Assembly (NCBI RefSeq): GCF_014648475.1
Contig: NZ_BMRE01000042.1
Span: forward strand, 17,541 to 81,540
Length of the DNA: 64,000 bases
DNA from: Lentzea flava
GTDB taxonomy: Bacteria > Actinomycetota > Actinomycetes > Mycobacteriales > Pseudonocardiaceae
Direction: 5' to 3'
The position numbers were made by a program, and so were the translations under genes. The notes below the pieces were generated by a model. The model was not told the DNA's origin. It was given only the letters and a program-made list of their open reading frames with translations, and ran no database searches. Position 1 is the stretch's first letter; every line of letters starts with the position of its first letter. Below are positions 33,589-42,729 of the stretch, piece after piece.

Positions 33589-34778
33589 TAGTCCCGTTTC
33601 CGGCCTTCCCGGTCGAAGGCGGCGAGGATCTTCAGTCCGGTTTGCTCGATCAACCAGTAGCTGATCCACGCCACCAGCAGGCTCACGGCCGTCAGCACGA
33701 CGCCCGCGACCGGGAACGTGTGGGGATGGCCGGATGCGGGCAGCAGGCCGGCGCTGTCGAGGAGCCGCAGCATCGGTTCCTGCCACAGGTACAGGCTGTA
33801 GCTGATCACCCCGGTCCAGACCAGCGGCCGCCACCGGAGCACCGCGGGGACCGAGCCGCCGTCGTGGATCGCCGTGGCCGCGATCACCAGCATGGCGGCG
33901 AGTGCGAACAGCGGATGCCACCACGTGCTGATCGGCCTGCCGAGCGGCTGCGTGAGCACGACCGCCACGATCATGCCCGCGCCGAGCAGGCCGACGCCGT
34001 AACGCGCGGGCTTGGTGCGCAGTCCCCTGCCGTCCGCGATCAGCACGGCGAACGCGAGACCGATGGCGAACACGTCGAGTTTGGCGAGCGGGTTGAACCA
34101 GTAGGACCACTGTTCGTAGTGGGCGTCCGCCACGTACACGGCCCAGCAGCGGTAGGCGTTGCTGATCAGGGCCAGCGACGCGATCCCGCCGTACAGGGCG
34201 GTCAGGCGCGCCCGCCGGGACTCCAGCCGGGGCACGTGGCGTTGTGCGATCGAGCCGATCACCACCAGCAGCAGGTAGAAGTGCATCTCCACGGCGAGCG
34301 ACCACGCGGGACCGTTGCTGTAGAAGATCTTCTCGTCGCTGTAGACGTGGGTGAACGTCAAGTGCAGCAACAGATCCCGCCAGTCGCCCGGCAGCGTCGG
34401 GTTGGTGAAGCCCCACACCAGGAGCACGGTGATGTAGTAGAGCGGCAGCAGCCTCGCCGCTCGTCGCAGCAGCACGACACGGGCGCGGCGGGGTGGGCCG
34501 GAGTCGAGCGCGGCCCTGGCGTAGGGCAGGCCCAGCAGAAACGCCGACAGGACGAAGAACAGGTCCACCCCGAAGGGAAACGCCATCAGGATCTGATGCC
34601 AGACGCCGTCCAGCGGCCAGGCGGCATCAGGGCCGTAGCGGCTGTACTGGTAGGCGTGGAAGATCAGCACCGGCAGGGCGGCCAACGCCCTGATCGCGTC
34701 GACGGAGAACCGGCCGTGGGCGATTCCGGTTGCCGTGACGGCGGTGTCGGTGCCCGCAGGCTTCGCAGGCCGGATCAC
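33573..34778 (-). CDS. Acyltransferase-3 family membrane O-acyltransferase
   Basis: 401 residues with about ten transmembrane helices. Family motifs are visible: SVDAIRALAALPVLIFHAY (the R and the active His follow the first helix), GVDLFFVLSAFLLG, and AWSLAVEMHFYLLL. These enzymes add acetyl or other acyl groups to exported polysaccharides or lipids. GTG 34778 overlaps the stop of the GT2 gene (GTGA), so the two are translationally coupled and probably act on the same glycan. Confidence 0.9.
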   Translation of the reverse strand: MIRPAKPAGTDTAVTATGIAHGRFSVDAIRALAALPVLIFHAYQYSRYGPDAAWPLDGVWHQILMAFPFGVDLFFVLSAFLLGLPYARAALDSGPPRRARVVLLRRAARLLPLYYITVLLVWGFTNPTLPGDWRDLLLHLTFTHVYSDEKIFYSNGPAWSLAVEMHFYLLLVVIGSIAQRHVPRLESRRARLTALYGGIASLALISNAYRCWAVYVADAHYEQWSYWFNPLAKLDVFAIGLAFAVLIADGRGLRTKPARYGVGLLGAGMIVAVVLTQPLGRPISTWWHPLFALAAMLVIAATAIHDGGSVPAVLRWRPLVWTGVISYSLYLWQEPMLRLLDSAGLLPASGHPHTFPVAGVVLTAVSLLVAWISYWLIEQTGLKILAAFDREGRKRDYYAES

Positions 34779-36727
34779 GCGCGCTCCCCGGCGATCGCGG
34801 CGGGCACGGCAGCGGTCCGCGGTGTGACCACCCAGCGGCGTTCGCCGGAGAGCTCCTTGACCTGGGCAATCCGCGCGATGAGGTTCTTGAACGGCGTGTA
34901 GAAGAACAGCGACACCACGAGATAGGACCAGAACCATCGGCGGTTCCCGCGGATCTCCGGCGCGGCGAGCCGGTAGGCGAACAGCACCTGGGCCGGCCCG
35001 ACCGACAGGGTGAACAGCGACGCCAGCACGAAGATCGAGATGTCCCACTCGATGGCGTGCGCGCCGTCGTGCCAGGCGATGAACGCCAGCAGCGGGAAGA
35101 TCTGCAACGAGATCCAGGGATAGATCTCCCGCCAGCCGAGCAGGTACAGCAGGCCGATCTTGTTCTTCGTGGTCAGCGTGCTGGACCGCAGCACGGCTGG
35201 CAGGTGCCGCAGGGAGACCTGGAACCAGCCCTGGGCCCATCGCATCCGCTGGTTCCACAGTGCGCCGAGCGTGGTGGGCGCGAGTTCCCTGCTGAGCAAC
35301 GCCGGATCGGTGACCACCTTCTTGCCGGCCAGCAGCGCCCTGATCGAGGAGTCGATGTCCTCGGTCAGCATCTCGCCGCGCATCCGGGTCTCGCGCAGCG
35401 CGCTCGTCCGCCAGAACCCGTTGGAGCCGCCGAACAGGCCGAAGCCGTGCAGCTGCGTGCGACCGGGATGACTCACCGCGTAGATCGACTCGAACTCGAC
35501 GGCGACCATGCGCGCCACCGGTGACTCGTGGCCGTTGCGGATCACGCAGTGCCCCTGCACCACGTCCGCGCCGTGGGACAGCCACCGCCACGCCCGGCGG
35601 AACGCGTTCGCGTCGGGGTGGTGGTCGGCGTCGAAGACCCCGACGAACTCACCGGTGACCGCCGAGAGCGCGGCGTTGATGTTCTGGGCCTTGGAGTGGC
35701 TGTAGGGCACGTTCAGCACGACGAGCCGCGGGTCGGCGGCGGCCAGCCTGCGGAGCTCGTCCTCGACCGGCAGCCTTCTCGGCGTGTTGTACGCGAGCAC
35801 CACCTGCAACGGCGCCGGGTAGTCCACCGCGAGCACCCGCTGGATCGTCTCGATGATGGTGTCCGCCTCGTTGGGCAGGTAGGCCGCGATGATCGCGGAG
35901 GCGGGCGGGTACGGCGCCGCGGGCTCCTTCGGCGGGCGCTGCGGGTCGAGCGCGCAGTAGGTCTCCCACCTGATCACCAGCGCGGTCAGCACCAGCGCGA
36001 GGCAGACCGCGACGTACGCGGGCGCGACCAGGTCGACTCCGGCTTTGCCGAACTCGGCGAGCACCAGGAACGGCAACAGCAATCCGATCGCCAGTGTGGC
36101 CGCTGTCTGCAGCGGTGTGCGCAGGATGCCGGGCAGCAGTTTCCTGCGCGGCACGTGCGTGGTGGAGGCCCAGTTCCGCGGGGTCAAATCGAGGTGTTGC
36201 GCGGCGACGCCCGCGGCGTGTTCCGCGCGTTCGACCAGCGCGTCGAGCTCATCGGTGCCGGTCCTTTCGCTGCCGGTCGTTTTATGGCCGGTCCTTTCCT
36301 CGGCGCTCGCCCAGCCGATCGCGGGGGTGACGGACAGCTGCTCGGTGCCCACGGTCAGCCGGGCGGCGGAGATCTGCCGCCCGATCCGGTCCAACCGGGA
36401 CTTCACCCGCCGGGTGGCCGTGTCCGGCAGCAACAACATGAGAGTTCCGTTGCCCGCGTACCCGATTCGCTCACGAGGTGCCAATTGCGGCGTGATCCGG
36501 TGTGCCAGCTGGGTGAGCACGGTGTCCACGCCGTCGGTGCCGAACCGGGCCTCCACCTGGGCGAGCTCCATCAGGCGGACCACCGCGACCACGGTCCGGC
36601 TGGCGCGACGGCTGCGCACGCCCAGCACGTGCCACGCGATGTCGCGCCATCTTTCAGCCTCGTAGACGAGTGGCCGTGACAAGACCGCGCCAGCGCCTGG
36701 CGGGCGACTGACCTGATTGACCGACAC
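34775..36727 (-). CDS. Membrane GT2 glycan synthase with N-terminal degenerate GGDEF-like domain
   Basis: 650 residues. Residues about 44-180 have the fold order of a diguanylate-cyclase domain (RTVVAVVRLMELAQVEARFG, RIGYAGNGTLMLLLPD, then AIGWASAEER), but the GGDEF loop is YAGNG, so it cannot be catalytic. Two transmembrane helices (about 207-252) lead to a cellulose-synthase-like GT2 domain: FDADHHPD (about 365-372), LTEDIDSS and QRMRWAQGW, followed by three or four more helices. This is a processive synthase arrangement. The N-terminal domain may act as a nucleotide sensor. It is coupled to an O-acyltransferase, suggesting a decorated exopolysaccharide. Confidence 0.87.
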   Translation of the reverse strand: MSVNQVSRPPGAGAVLSRPLVYEAERWRDIAWHVLGVRSRRASRTVVAVVRLMELAQVEARFGTDGVDTVLTQLAHRITPQLAPRERIGYAGNGTLMLLLPDTATRRVKSRLDRIGRQISAARLTVGTEQLSVTPAIGWASAEERTGHKTTGSERTGTDELDALVERAEHAAGVAAQHLDLTPRNWASTTHVPRRKLLPGILRTPLQTAATLAIGLLLPFLVLAEFGKAGVDLVAPAYVAVCLALVLTALVIRWETYCALDPQRPPKEPAAPYPPASAIIAAYLPNEADTIIETIQRVLAVDYPAPLQVVLAYNTPRRLPVEDELRRLAAADPRLVVLNVPYSHSKAQNINAALSAVTGEFVGVFDADHHPDANAFRRAWRWLSHGADVVQGHCVIRNGHESPVARMVAVEFESIYAVSHPGRTQLHGFGLFGGSNGFWRTSALRETRMRGEMLTEDIDSSIRALLAGKKVVTDPALLSRELAPTTLGALWNQRMRWAQGWFQVSLRHLPAVLRSSTLTTKNKIGLLYLLGWREIYPWISLQIFPLLAFIAWHDGAHAIEWDISIFVLASLFTLSVGPAQVLFAYRLAAPEIRGNRRWFWSYLVVSLFFYTPFKNLIARIAQVKELSGERRWVVTPRTAAVPAAIAGERA

Positions 36728-37176
36728 GATATTCCCTTCGGGACGAAATCCGAGGAGGCGGCTGCAGGTGAATTCATTGCACGCCGCCCCGAAAGTATCG
36801 GCACCTTTGAGGTCCGGTCACTAGTCCGTGGGTTTGATACTGCCGGTATGGCTAGCGAAATGGTCTTGCCATTGCACAACGAGCTGTTACACCGCAGTAA
36901 ATTCATTCAATGAATCAAGTGGGAAATTATGACCGGGATCACGGTTTACTTCTCCCATTGTGGGACCGCTCGTGAATTGGCCCCCTGACGCTGGTTCAGC
37001 GCGGGTAGGACGCTGTTGTGGTGCTGTTCGCAGCTCGCCGGGAGGAGGGCGCGCGGACGCGTCGGCCGACTCGAGCTCTTGATCATCGTCGCTAAGTGCT
37101 CGACTTATTATAAGTCTTGAACTATGGTCCGAGGTGGCGAGGTCGACCACGTGGTGGACTGAGATGAGGTGGGACG
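36728..37176. promoter_or_regulatory. Divergent control region with two perfect palindromes
   Basis: No gene is supported in this region. It is noticeably AT-rich. ATTCATT-C-AATGAAT lies at 36901-36915, nearer the GT2 gene, and GACTTAT-T-ATAAGTC at 37102-37116, 60 bp before the GH2 start. Both are 15-bp perfect inverted repeats. The second is the likely site for the ROK repressor at the end of the GH2 operon; the first could serve the GT2-acyltransferase pair. Confidence 0.6.
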
Positions 37177-39660
37177 GTGCGGCGGCATCAGCACCCGGAT
37201 TCCCCGTTCGTGTCGCGGACGGCCGGCACCCTGGCCCCGACGGTCGAGCTGCGCCGGCTGAACGGTCTCGTGGTGCCCTACGCGTACGGCGGCCCGATGC
37301 CGGGCATCGAGCGGCAGCCGTCGAGACACCTCGTCGACCTCGCCGGTGACTGGCGAGCCGAACGGGCGACCGTGGACCACCAGCTCTCCCTGACCGACCG
37401 GCGGGTGGCGCTACCGGTCATCGAGGAGGAAGGACGAGGGCGGCACCGGGTCGACCACGACGACAGCGGATGGCGCACGCACCGCGTTCCGTTGCCGGAG
37501 AACGTGACCGAGCGGTACGAGGACGGAGTCTGGTACCGGCGCGTGGTCCCGATGGCGGCACCGGGTCGCGACGAACGGGTCCGGCTGACCTTCCTCGCGG
37601 TCAACTACATCGCCGACGTGTGGGTCAACGGCAGGTGGATCGGCTGTCATGAGGGCGGCTACAGCCCGTTCAGCCTGGACGTCACGCACGCGGTGGCCGA
37701 CGGGGACAACCTGATCGCGGTTCGGGTGGACAACCCGCCCTGGGACAGCCGGACCGACATCGTGCCCGCGGTGATCTCCGACTGGTGGAACTACACGGGG
37801 CTCATCCAGGACGTGTACCTGGAGCGGCTGCCCGCCGTCTCGGTGGCGAGGGTCGACGTCGTCCCCACCACCGTGATCGGTGATCCGCCCGAGTGTGCGG
37901 ACTTCGTGGCGACCGTCGTGATCGACCGGCCCGGCGAGGCGCCTGGCCCCGGTCTCGTGGTCAGGGCGAGGCTTGCCGACGCCGTGGTTCCGCGCCGCCT
38001 GCTCGGCACCTCGGCGCCGGCCGACCTGGAGGGGGCTCCCGCGTCGTGGCGGGGCGAGGGGCCGCACGAGGTCGTCATCGACTCTCGGACCGGTGACGGA
38101 ACGGCCCGGTTCGTCGGCGTGGTGGACCAGCCGCGGTTGTGGACCCCGCAGACCGCGAACCTCTACGTGCTCACGGTCGAACTGATCGACCGCGGGCAGG
38201 TCGTCGACAGCTTCGCCACGCAGATCGGTCTGCGCACCGTCGCTGTCGCCGCCGACGCACCGGCCGTGCTGCTCAACGGGCGCAAGGCCGCGTTCCGCGG
38301 CATCGCACGCCACGAGGACTGGGTGGACACCGGACGTACCGTCGCCTCGCCGCAGCGGGTGATCGACGACCTGGTCGACATCCGCGAAACGGGCGCGACC
38401 CTGCTACGCACCGCTCACTACCCGAACCACCCGCTGACCTACCTCGTCGCCGATCGGGTCGGACTGGCCGTCGTCGAGGAGATCCCGACCTGGTGGTTCG
38501 ACACCTACCACTTCGCCGACCAGCTGCACCGCGGGACAGCGGAACAGATGTGGCGGGAGATGGTGTTCCGCGACTACAACCGGCCCAGCGTGTTGTTCTG
38601 GAGCGCCACCAACGAGGCGATCAGCGTCGAGCACCGCGCCGAGTTCCTGCGGCGCGTCGTCCACGATCTCCGGTGCTACGACGACGGCCGTCTGGTGACC
38701 CAGGCAGCGGCGGCTGATCGGCCAGGCCCGCACGACCCCACGCAGAGCCTGGTCGACGTGGCGGGATGGACCACGTACTTCGGTGTCTTCGGATCCACCG
38801 CCGCCGGGGCGGAGGCCGAGCTCACCGAGCGGTTCCTCGACCAGGCGCACGCCGCCTGGCCGGACAAGCCGGTGCTCGTCGCCGAGTTCGGCATGTGGGC
38901 CCAGGAGGACGACGCTCTGGCCGGCCGGCAACGCCAGGTCTTCGACCACACCTGGCCGGTCTACGAGCGCAGGCTCGCCACCCGGCCGGGCGGCTGGCTC
39001 GTCGGCAGCATCTGGTGGGCGGCGTACGACTGGCGCACCCCGATCGCCGGGGTCAACACCTTCGGTCTCAGCGACATCAGCAGACAGCGGCGGCGGCCGG
39101 TGCGAGACGAACTCGAGTCGAGATACCGATCCGTCTCCTCCGCGATCACCGGACCGTTGTGCTCCGCGCGACCGCCGTCGTGCCCGCGATTCGAGTTCGT
39201 CCACTGTGGAGTGCCGGAGGACCCGCGAACCCTGGCGGACTTCACGTGCCCGGACGGTGCGCACCCGATGCGCAACGCGGTCGTCGACCGCCTGGTGATG
39301 CCGAACTCGGGTCGGTGGGCCGTGCGGATGACCGCCCTCGGCTCGTGGCCGGGTATCGGGATCTACCTGTACCGCCATCCGGTCGACCTGCACGACGCGA
39401 CCCACCTCTGTGCGCGGGTGCTCGCCTCGGTCGGCGGGTACCGGGTGAAGCTCGGAGTCCGGGACGTCAACCGCGTAGAGACGGACGTCCTGGTGCCGGA
39501 CCCGGTTCCGGCGAACCGGTGGACCGCGGTGTGCGTCCGGCTGTCCCGGTTCGCGGGAGTCGACCTCGGCCGGGTGGAACGGGTGCACCTCACGATGGCG
39601 ATCTCCGACGACCGCGTCGCTCGGGGACAACGGTTCTATGTGGACAGTGTGACCGCGTGA
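37177..39660 (+). CDS. GH2-family glycoside hydrolase (beta-galactosidase/glucuronidase type)
   Basis: 827 residues without a signal peptide, so probably cytoplasmic. The N-terminal sugar-binding domain has VWYRRVVPM and FLAVNYIADVWVNGRWIGCH; an immunoglobulin-like domain follows. The barrel has RTAHYPNHP, acid/base Glu480 in WSATNEA and nucleophile Glu570 in VLVAEFGMW. An extra C-terminal galactose-binding-like domain begins near TLADFTCPDG (about 690). GTG 37177 follows GAGGTGG. It is first gene of a six-gene operon with sugar import and GH35, so it probably hydrolyses an imported oligosaccharide. Confidence 0.9.
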   Translation: MRRHQHPDSPFVSRTAGTLAPTVELRRLNGLVVPYAYGGPMPGIERQPSRHLVDLAGDWRAERATVDHQLSLTDRRVALPVIEEEGRGRHRVDHDDSGWRTHRVPLPENVTERYEDGVWYRRVVPMAAPGRDERVRLTFLAVNYIADVWVNGRWIGCHEGGYSPFSLDVTHAVADGDNLIAVRVDNPPWDSRTDIVPAVISDWWNYTGLIQDVYLERLPAVSVARVDVVPTTVIGDPPECADFVATVVIDRPGEAPGPGLVVRARLADAVVPRRLLGTSAPADLEGAPASWRGEGPHEVVIDSRTGDGTARFVGVVDQPRLWTPQTANLYVLTVELIDRGQVVDSFATQIGLRTVAVAADAPAVLLNGRKAAFRGIARHEDWVDTGRTVASPQRVIDDLVDIRETGATLLRTAHYPNHPLTYLVADRVGLAVVEEIPTWWFDTYHFADQLHRGTAEQMWREMVFRDYNRPSVLFWSATNEAISVEHRAEFLRRVVHDLRCYDDGRLVTQAAAADRPGPHDPTQSLVDVAGWTTYFGVFGSTAAGAEAELTERFLDQAHAAWPDKPVLVAEFGMWAQEDDALAGRQRQVFDHTWPVYERRLATRPGGWLVGSIWWAAYDWRTPIAGVNTFGLSDISRQRRRPVRDELESRYRSVSSAITGPLCSARPPSCPRFEFVHCGVPEDPRTLADFTCPDGAHPMRNAVVDRLVMPNSGRWAVRMTALGSWPGIGIYLYRHPVDLHDATHLCARVLASVGGYRVKLGVRDVNRVETDVLVPDPVPANRWTAVCVRLSRFAGVDLGRVERVHLTMAISDDRVARGQRFYVDSVTA

Positions 39661-39675
39661 CCACCAGGAGGAACG

Positions 39676-40890
39676 ATGAGAGCTCTCGTCAGATGGGTCG
39701 CGGCGACCGCCGCAGTGGTCTCGCTGGCGGCGTCGGCGGCCTGCGGCGGTGACTCCCCGGCGACCGAGAAGGTCGTGGAGTTCTGGTACTACCAGCCGAC
39801 CCCGGATCAGTCCAAGCAGATCAAGCAGCTGGCCAAGCGGTTCGAGGAGACGGAACCCACGATCACCGTCCGCCTCACCGAGATTCCCAAGGACGACTAC
39901 AACACCAAGCTCTCCTCCGCACTGGGCGGTGGCCGCGGCCCGGACGCGGGTTACCTCGACCAGCCGCTGATGGCCCGCTACGCGAACGCCGGGCAGCTCG
40001 CCGAGGTCCCGGCGGGCACGATCACCGAGTCCGACTTCTACGACGGCGCGCTGCGCACCAACAAGATCTCCGGGAAGCTGTGGGGAATCCCCCTTCAGCA
40101 GACCACCGTGGCGCTGTTCTACAACAGGAAACTCGTCAGCACGCCGCCGGCGACCTGGAGCGAGCTGGTCGCCGAGTCCGCACGGGTGCACCGGGAGAAC
40201 CCGAACCTCGCAGGGGTGAACGTTCCCAAAGGTGATGGCTTCGGAGCCTGGCTCTTCCCGGCGTTCGTCGCCTCCGCCGGGGGCACGATGCTCGACGAGA
40301 GCAGCAGGAGGATCGCCTTCGCCGACCCACCGGCGCAGGAAGCACTCGCGTTGTGGCGCAAGCTGCTGGAGAGCTCACCGCGCCAGATCACCAACAGCGA
40401 GAACCCGTTCCACAAAGGACTCGCCGCGATGATGTTCTCCGGCCCGTGGGAGGTGCCGGCGATCAGGCAGCAGTTCCCGCAGCTGGACTTCGGCGTGGCA
40501 CCGTTGCCGAGGAAGGACGTCGCGGCGAGCAACATCGGCGGCGACAACGGTGTGGTGTTCGGCAAGGCCCGCAACCCCGACGCGGCGTGGAAGTGGCTGC
40601 GGTTCCTGTCCGACGCCACGCACAACGCCGAGTTCAGCAACATCACCGGCAACTTCCCGACGAACAGGAAGGCCGCGCAGGCAGCGAAGATCAACACCGA
40701 TCCGGCGTTCAAGGTGTTCGTCGACCAGCTCGAGACCGCTCAGGCGCGTCCCACCGTGCCGGAGTGGATCCAGATCAACGACGAGTACCTCGCCAAGGCG
40801 ATCGAGGAAGGTGTCGACGGCGGCAGGTCACCCGCCGACGCACTGGCGGACGCCGCTGCCAGAGCCCGCAAACTGCTGGGGTGGCAGTGA
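39676..40890 (+). CDS. ABC sugar transporter substrate-binding lipoprotein
   Basis: 404 residues. A lipoprotein signal ends in LAASAACGGD, with the lipidated Cys near residue 25. The body has the MalE/UgpB-type pattern: VVEFWYYQPTPDQ, FEETEPTITVRLTEIP, LWGIPLQQTTVALFYNRKL and FSGPWEVPAIRQ. It captures an oligosaccharide for the two permeases that follow. It starts 15 bp after GH2, with AGGAGG upstream. Confidence 0.94.
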   Translation: MRALVRWVAATAAVVSLAASAACGGDSPATEKVVEFWYYQPTPDQSKQIKQLAKRFEETEPTITVRLTEIPKDDYNTKLSSALGGGRGPDAGYLDQPLMARYANAGQLAEVPAGTITESDFYDGALRTNKISGKLWGIPLQQTTVALFYNRKLVSTPPATWSELVAESARVHRENPNLAGVNVPKGDGFGAWLFPAFVASAGGTMLDESSRRIAFADPPAQEALALWRKLLESSPRQITNSENPFHKGLAAMMFSGPWEVPAIRQQFPQLDFGVAPLPRKDVAASNIGGDNGVVFGKARNPDAAWKWLRFLSDATHNAEFSNITGNFPTNRKAAQAAKINTDPAFKVFVDQLETAQARPTVPEWIQINDEYLAKAIEEGVDGGRSPADALADAAARARKLLGWQ

Positions 40891-41801
40891 ACGGCGTCCA
40901 CCGGCCGAGTTCCTGGCATCGGCGTCGGCGGGACGCGCTGGCCGGCTTCGCCTTCACCGCGCCCGCGATGCTGCACACCCTGGTGTTCATGCTCGTGCCC
41001 GCCGGGGCGGCGCTGTACTTCAGCTTCACGGAATGGGACATGATCTCCCCGGCCCGCTGGGCAGGACTGCGGAACTACCGGGAGATCCTCTTCGACTCCG
41101 ACCTGTACCCGGACTTCTGGAAGTCGGTTCGCGTCACCGCCCTGTACGCGCTGCTGTCGGTGCCCGCCTCGCTGGTGACCGGATTCGTCCAGGCCTACCT
41201 CATCGATCTCGTCCGCCGGGGACAGGCGTTCTACCGGCTCGTCTTCTACCTCCCGGTGATCACCGCGGAAGCGGCGGTCGCGGCGATCTGGAAGTGGCTC
41301 TACGACCCGCAGTTCGGTCTGATCAACGCAGGCCTCGACGTGCTGGGAGTCGCCGGCCCCGACTGGCTCGGCACCCCTGGCGTGGTGATCCCGGCACTGG
41401 CGCTCATCGCGGCCTGGCAGTCCGGTACGGCGATGCTCATCTTCCTCGCCGGTCTCAAAGGAATACCACGCACCTATTACGAGGCGTCCGAAGTGGACGG
41501 CGCGAACCGGTGGCAGCAACTCGGGCGCATCACGCTGCCGCTGTTGCGTCCCACCACGTTCTACCTCGTCGTCACCGGCGTGATCGCGGCACTGCAGGTG
41601 TTCGGCATCGTCTACGTGCTGTTCGGCGGCAACGCCGGGCCGGAGCGCTCCGGCCTGAGCTACGTCCTGCACCTCTACCTGTTCGGCTACCGCAACGGCG
41701 CGATGGGCGCGGCGAGCGCCATGTCCGTTCTGTTGTTCGTGACCATCCTCCTGGTGACCGCGGCGCAGTTCCGCCTGGTTCCACGGCAGTACGAAGGATG
41801 A
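40887..41801 (+). CDS. ABC sugar transporter permease, MalF type
   Basis: 304 residues, six transmembrane helices. The EAA loop is TYYEASEVDGANRWQQLGRI with TLPLLRPTTFYL after it. GTG 40887 overlaps the stop of the binding-protein gene (GTGA), so translation is coupled. It forms the membrane channel with the next gene's product. Confidence 0.93.
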   Translation: MNGVHRPSSWHRRRRDALAGFAFTAPAMLHTLVFMLVPAGAALYFSFTEWDMISPARWAGLRNYREILFDSDLYPDFWKSVRVTALYALLSVPASLVTGFVQAYLIDLVRRGQAFYRLVFYLPVITAEAAVAAIWKWLYDPQFGLINAGLDVLGVAGPDWLGTPGVVIPALALIAAWQSGTAMLIFLAGLKGIPRTYYEASEVDGANRWQQLGRITLPLLRPTTFYLVVTGVIAALQVFGIVYVLFGGNAGPERSGLSYVLHLYLFGYRNGAMGAASAMSVLLFVTILLVTAAQFRLVPRQYEG

Positions 41802-41805
41802 CGCG

Positions 41806-42717
41806 ATGACCGGCACCCTGGACGCGGCGCCCGCTGTCGCGACCGCGCCACCAGCGAGAATCCGCAGGCGGCACAACGCACCGATCGCGTTGCGGCTCAC
41901 CGCTCACGTCGTGCTGATCGGCGGGGTGGTCGTCGCGCTGGCGCCGTTCGTGTGGATGGTGGCGACGTCGTTCAAGCGGCCGCAGGACGTGTTCACCCCG
42001 ACACCGAACCTGTTGCCGACGGACGCGCGCACCGGCGAGTGGGCGGGCACCTTCGCCAACCACCTCCAGGTCCTCGATCTGGGCGGATTCGCCACCGCCA
42101 CGCTCAACAGCGTGATCGTCGCGGTCGTGCTGATCCCGGGAAAGCTCCTGCTGGACGCACTGGCCGCCTACGCGTTCGCCCGCATCCCGTTTCCCGGACG
42201 TGACGCGTTGTTCCTCGTCGTGCTGGCCACGATCATGGTCCCCGGCATCGCCCTGCTCGTCCCCAAGGTGTTCGTCACCCAGGAGCTCGGCCTGGGGGAC
42301 AGTCTCTCCGGCGTCATCGTGCCCAGCCTGGTGTCGGCGTTCGACATCTTCCTGCTCCGGCAGTTCTTCCTGACCCTGCCGAGTGAACTCGAAGAAGCGG
42401 CCATGATCGACGGCGCCGGCCGGCTGCGGATCTTCTGGTCGCTGGCGTTGCCGCTGGCCAGGCCCGCGCTCGCGGTCGTCACCATCACGAGCTTCATCTT
42501 CCACTGGAACGAACTGCTGTGGCCACTGGTGATCCTCTCTGATCAGGACGAGTACACGCTGCCGCTCGCGTTGCAGGCGCTCGCGGCCGGTCGGGTCGCA
42601 CAGCCCCACCTGGTCATGGCGGGCGCGGTGATCGCCGTGCTGCCGGTCATCGGGATCTTCCTGGTGTTCGGGCGCAGGATCCTCGACGGAATCCAGCTCA
42701 CCGGAATGAAGAGTTGA
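41806..42717 (+). CDS. ABC sugar transporter permease, MalG type
   Basis: 303 residues. It shows a typical second permease with EEAAMIDGAGRLRIFWSLAL and LPLARPALAVVTI as the EAA loop, and six helices. It starts 4 bp after the MalF-type gene. The operon has no ATPase gene; actinobacterial sugar importers of this class commonly share a multi-use ATPase (MsiK) encoded elsewhere, which is the expected arrangement here. Confidence 0.93.
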   Translation: MTGTLDAAPAVATAPPARIRRRHNAPIALRLTAHVVLIGGVVVALAPFVWMVATSFKRPQDVFTPTPNLLPTDARTGEWAGTFANHLQVLDLGGFATATLNSVIVAVVLIPGKLLLDALAAYAFARIPFPGRDALFLVVLATIMVPGIALLVPKVFVTQELGLGDSLSGVIVPSLVSAFDIFLLRQFFLTLPSELEEAAMIDGAGRLRIFWSLALPLARPALAVVTITSFIFHWNELLWPLVILSDQDEYTLPLALQALAAGRVAQPHLVMAGAVIAVLPVIGIFLVFGRRILDGIQLTGMKS

Positions 42718-42729
42718 AGGAGGATGCCT

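Noticed and set aside
41806..42717. Missing ABC ATPase gene in the sugar importer operon considered as a deletion
   Set aside because: Actinobacterial MalFG-type importers normally share an ATPase encoded elsewhere, so absence is expected.
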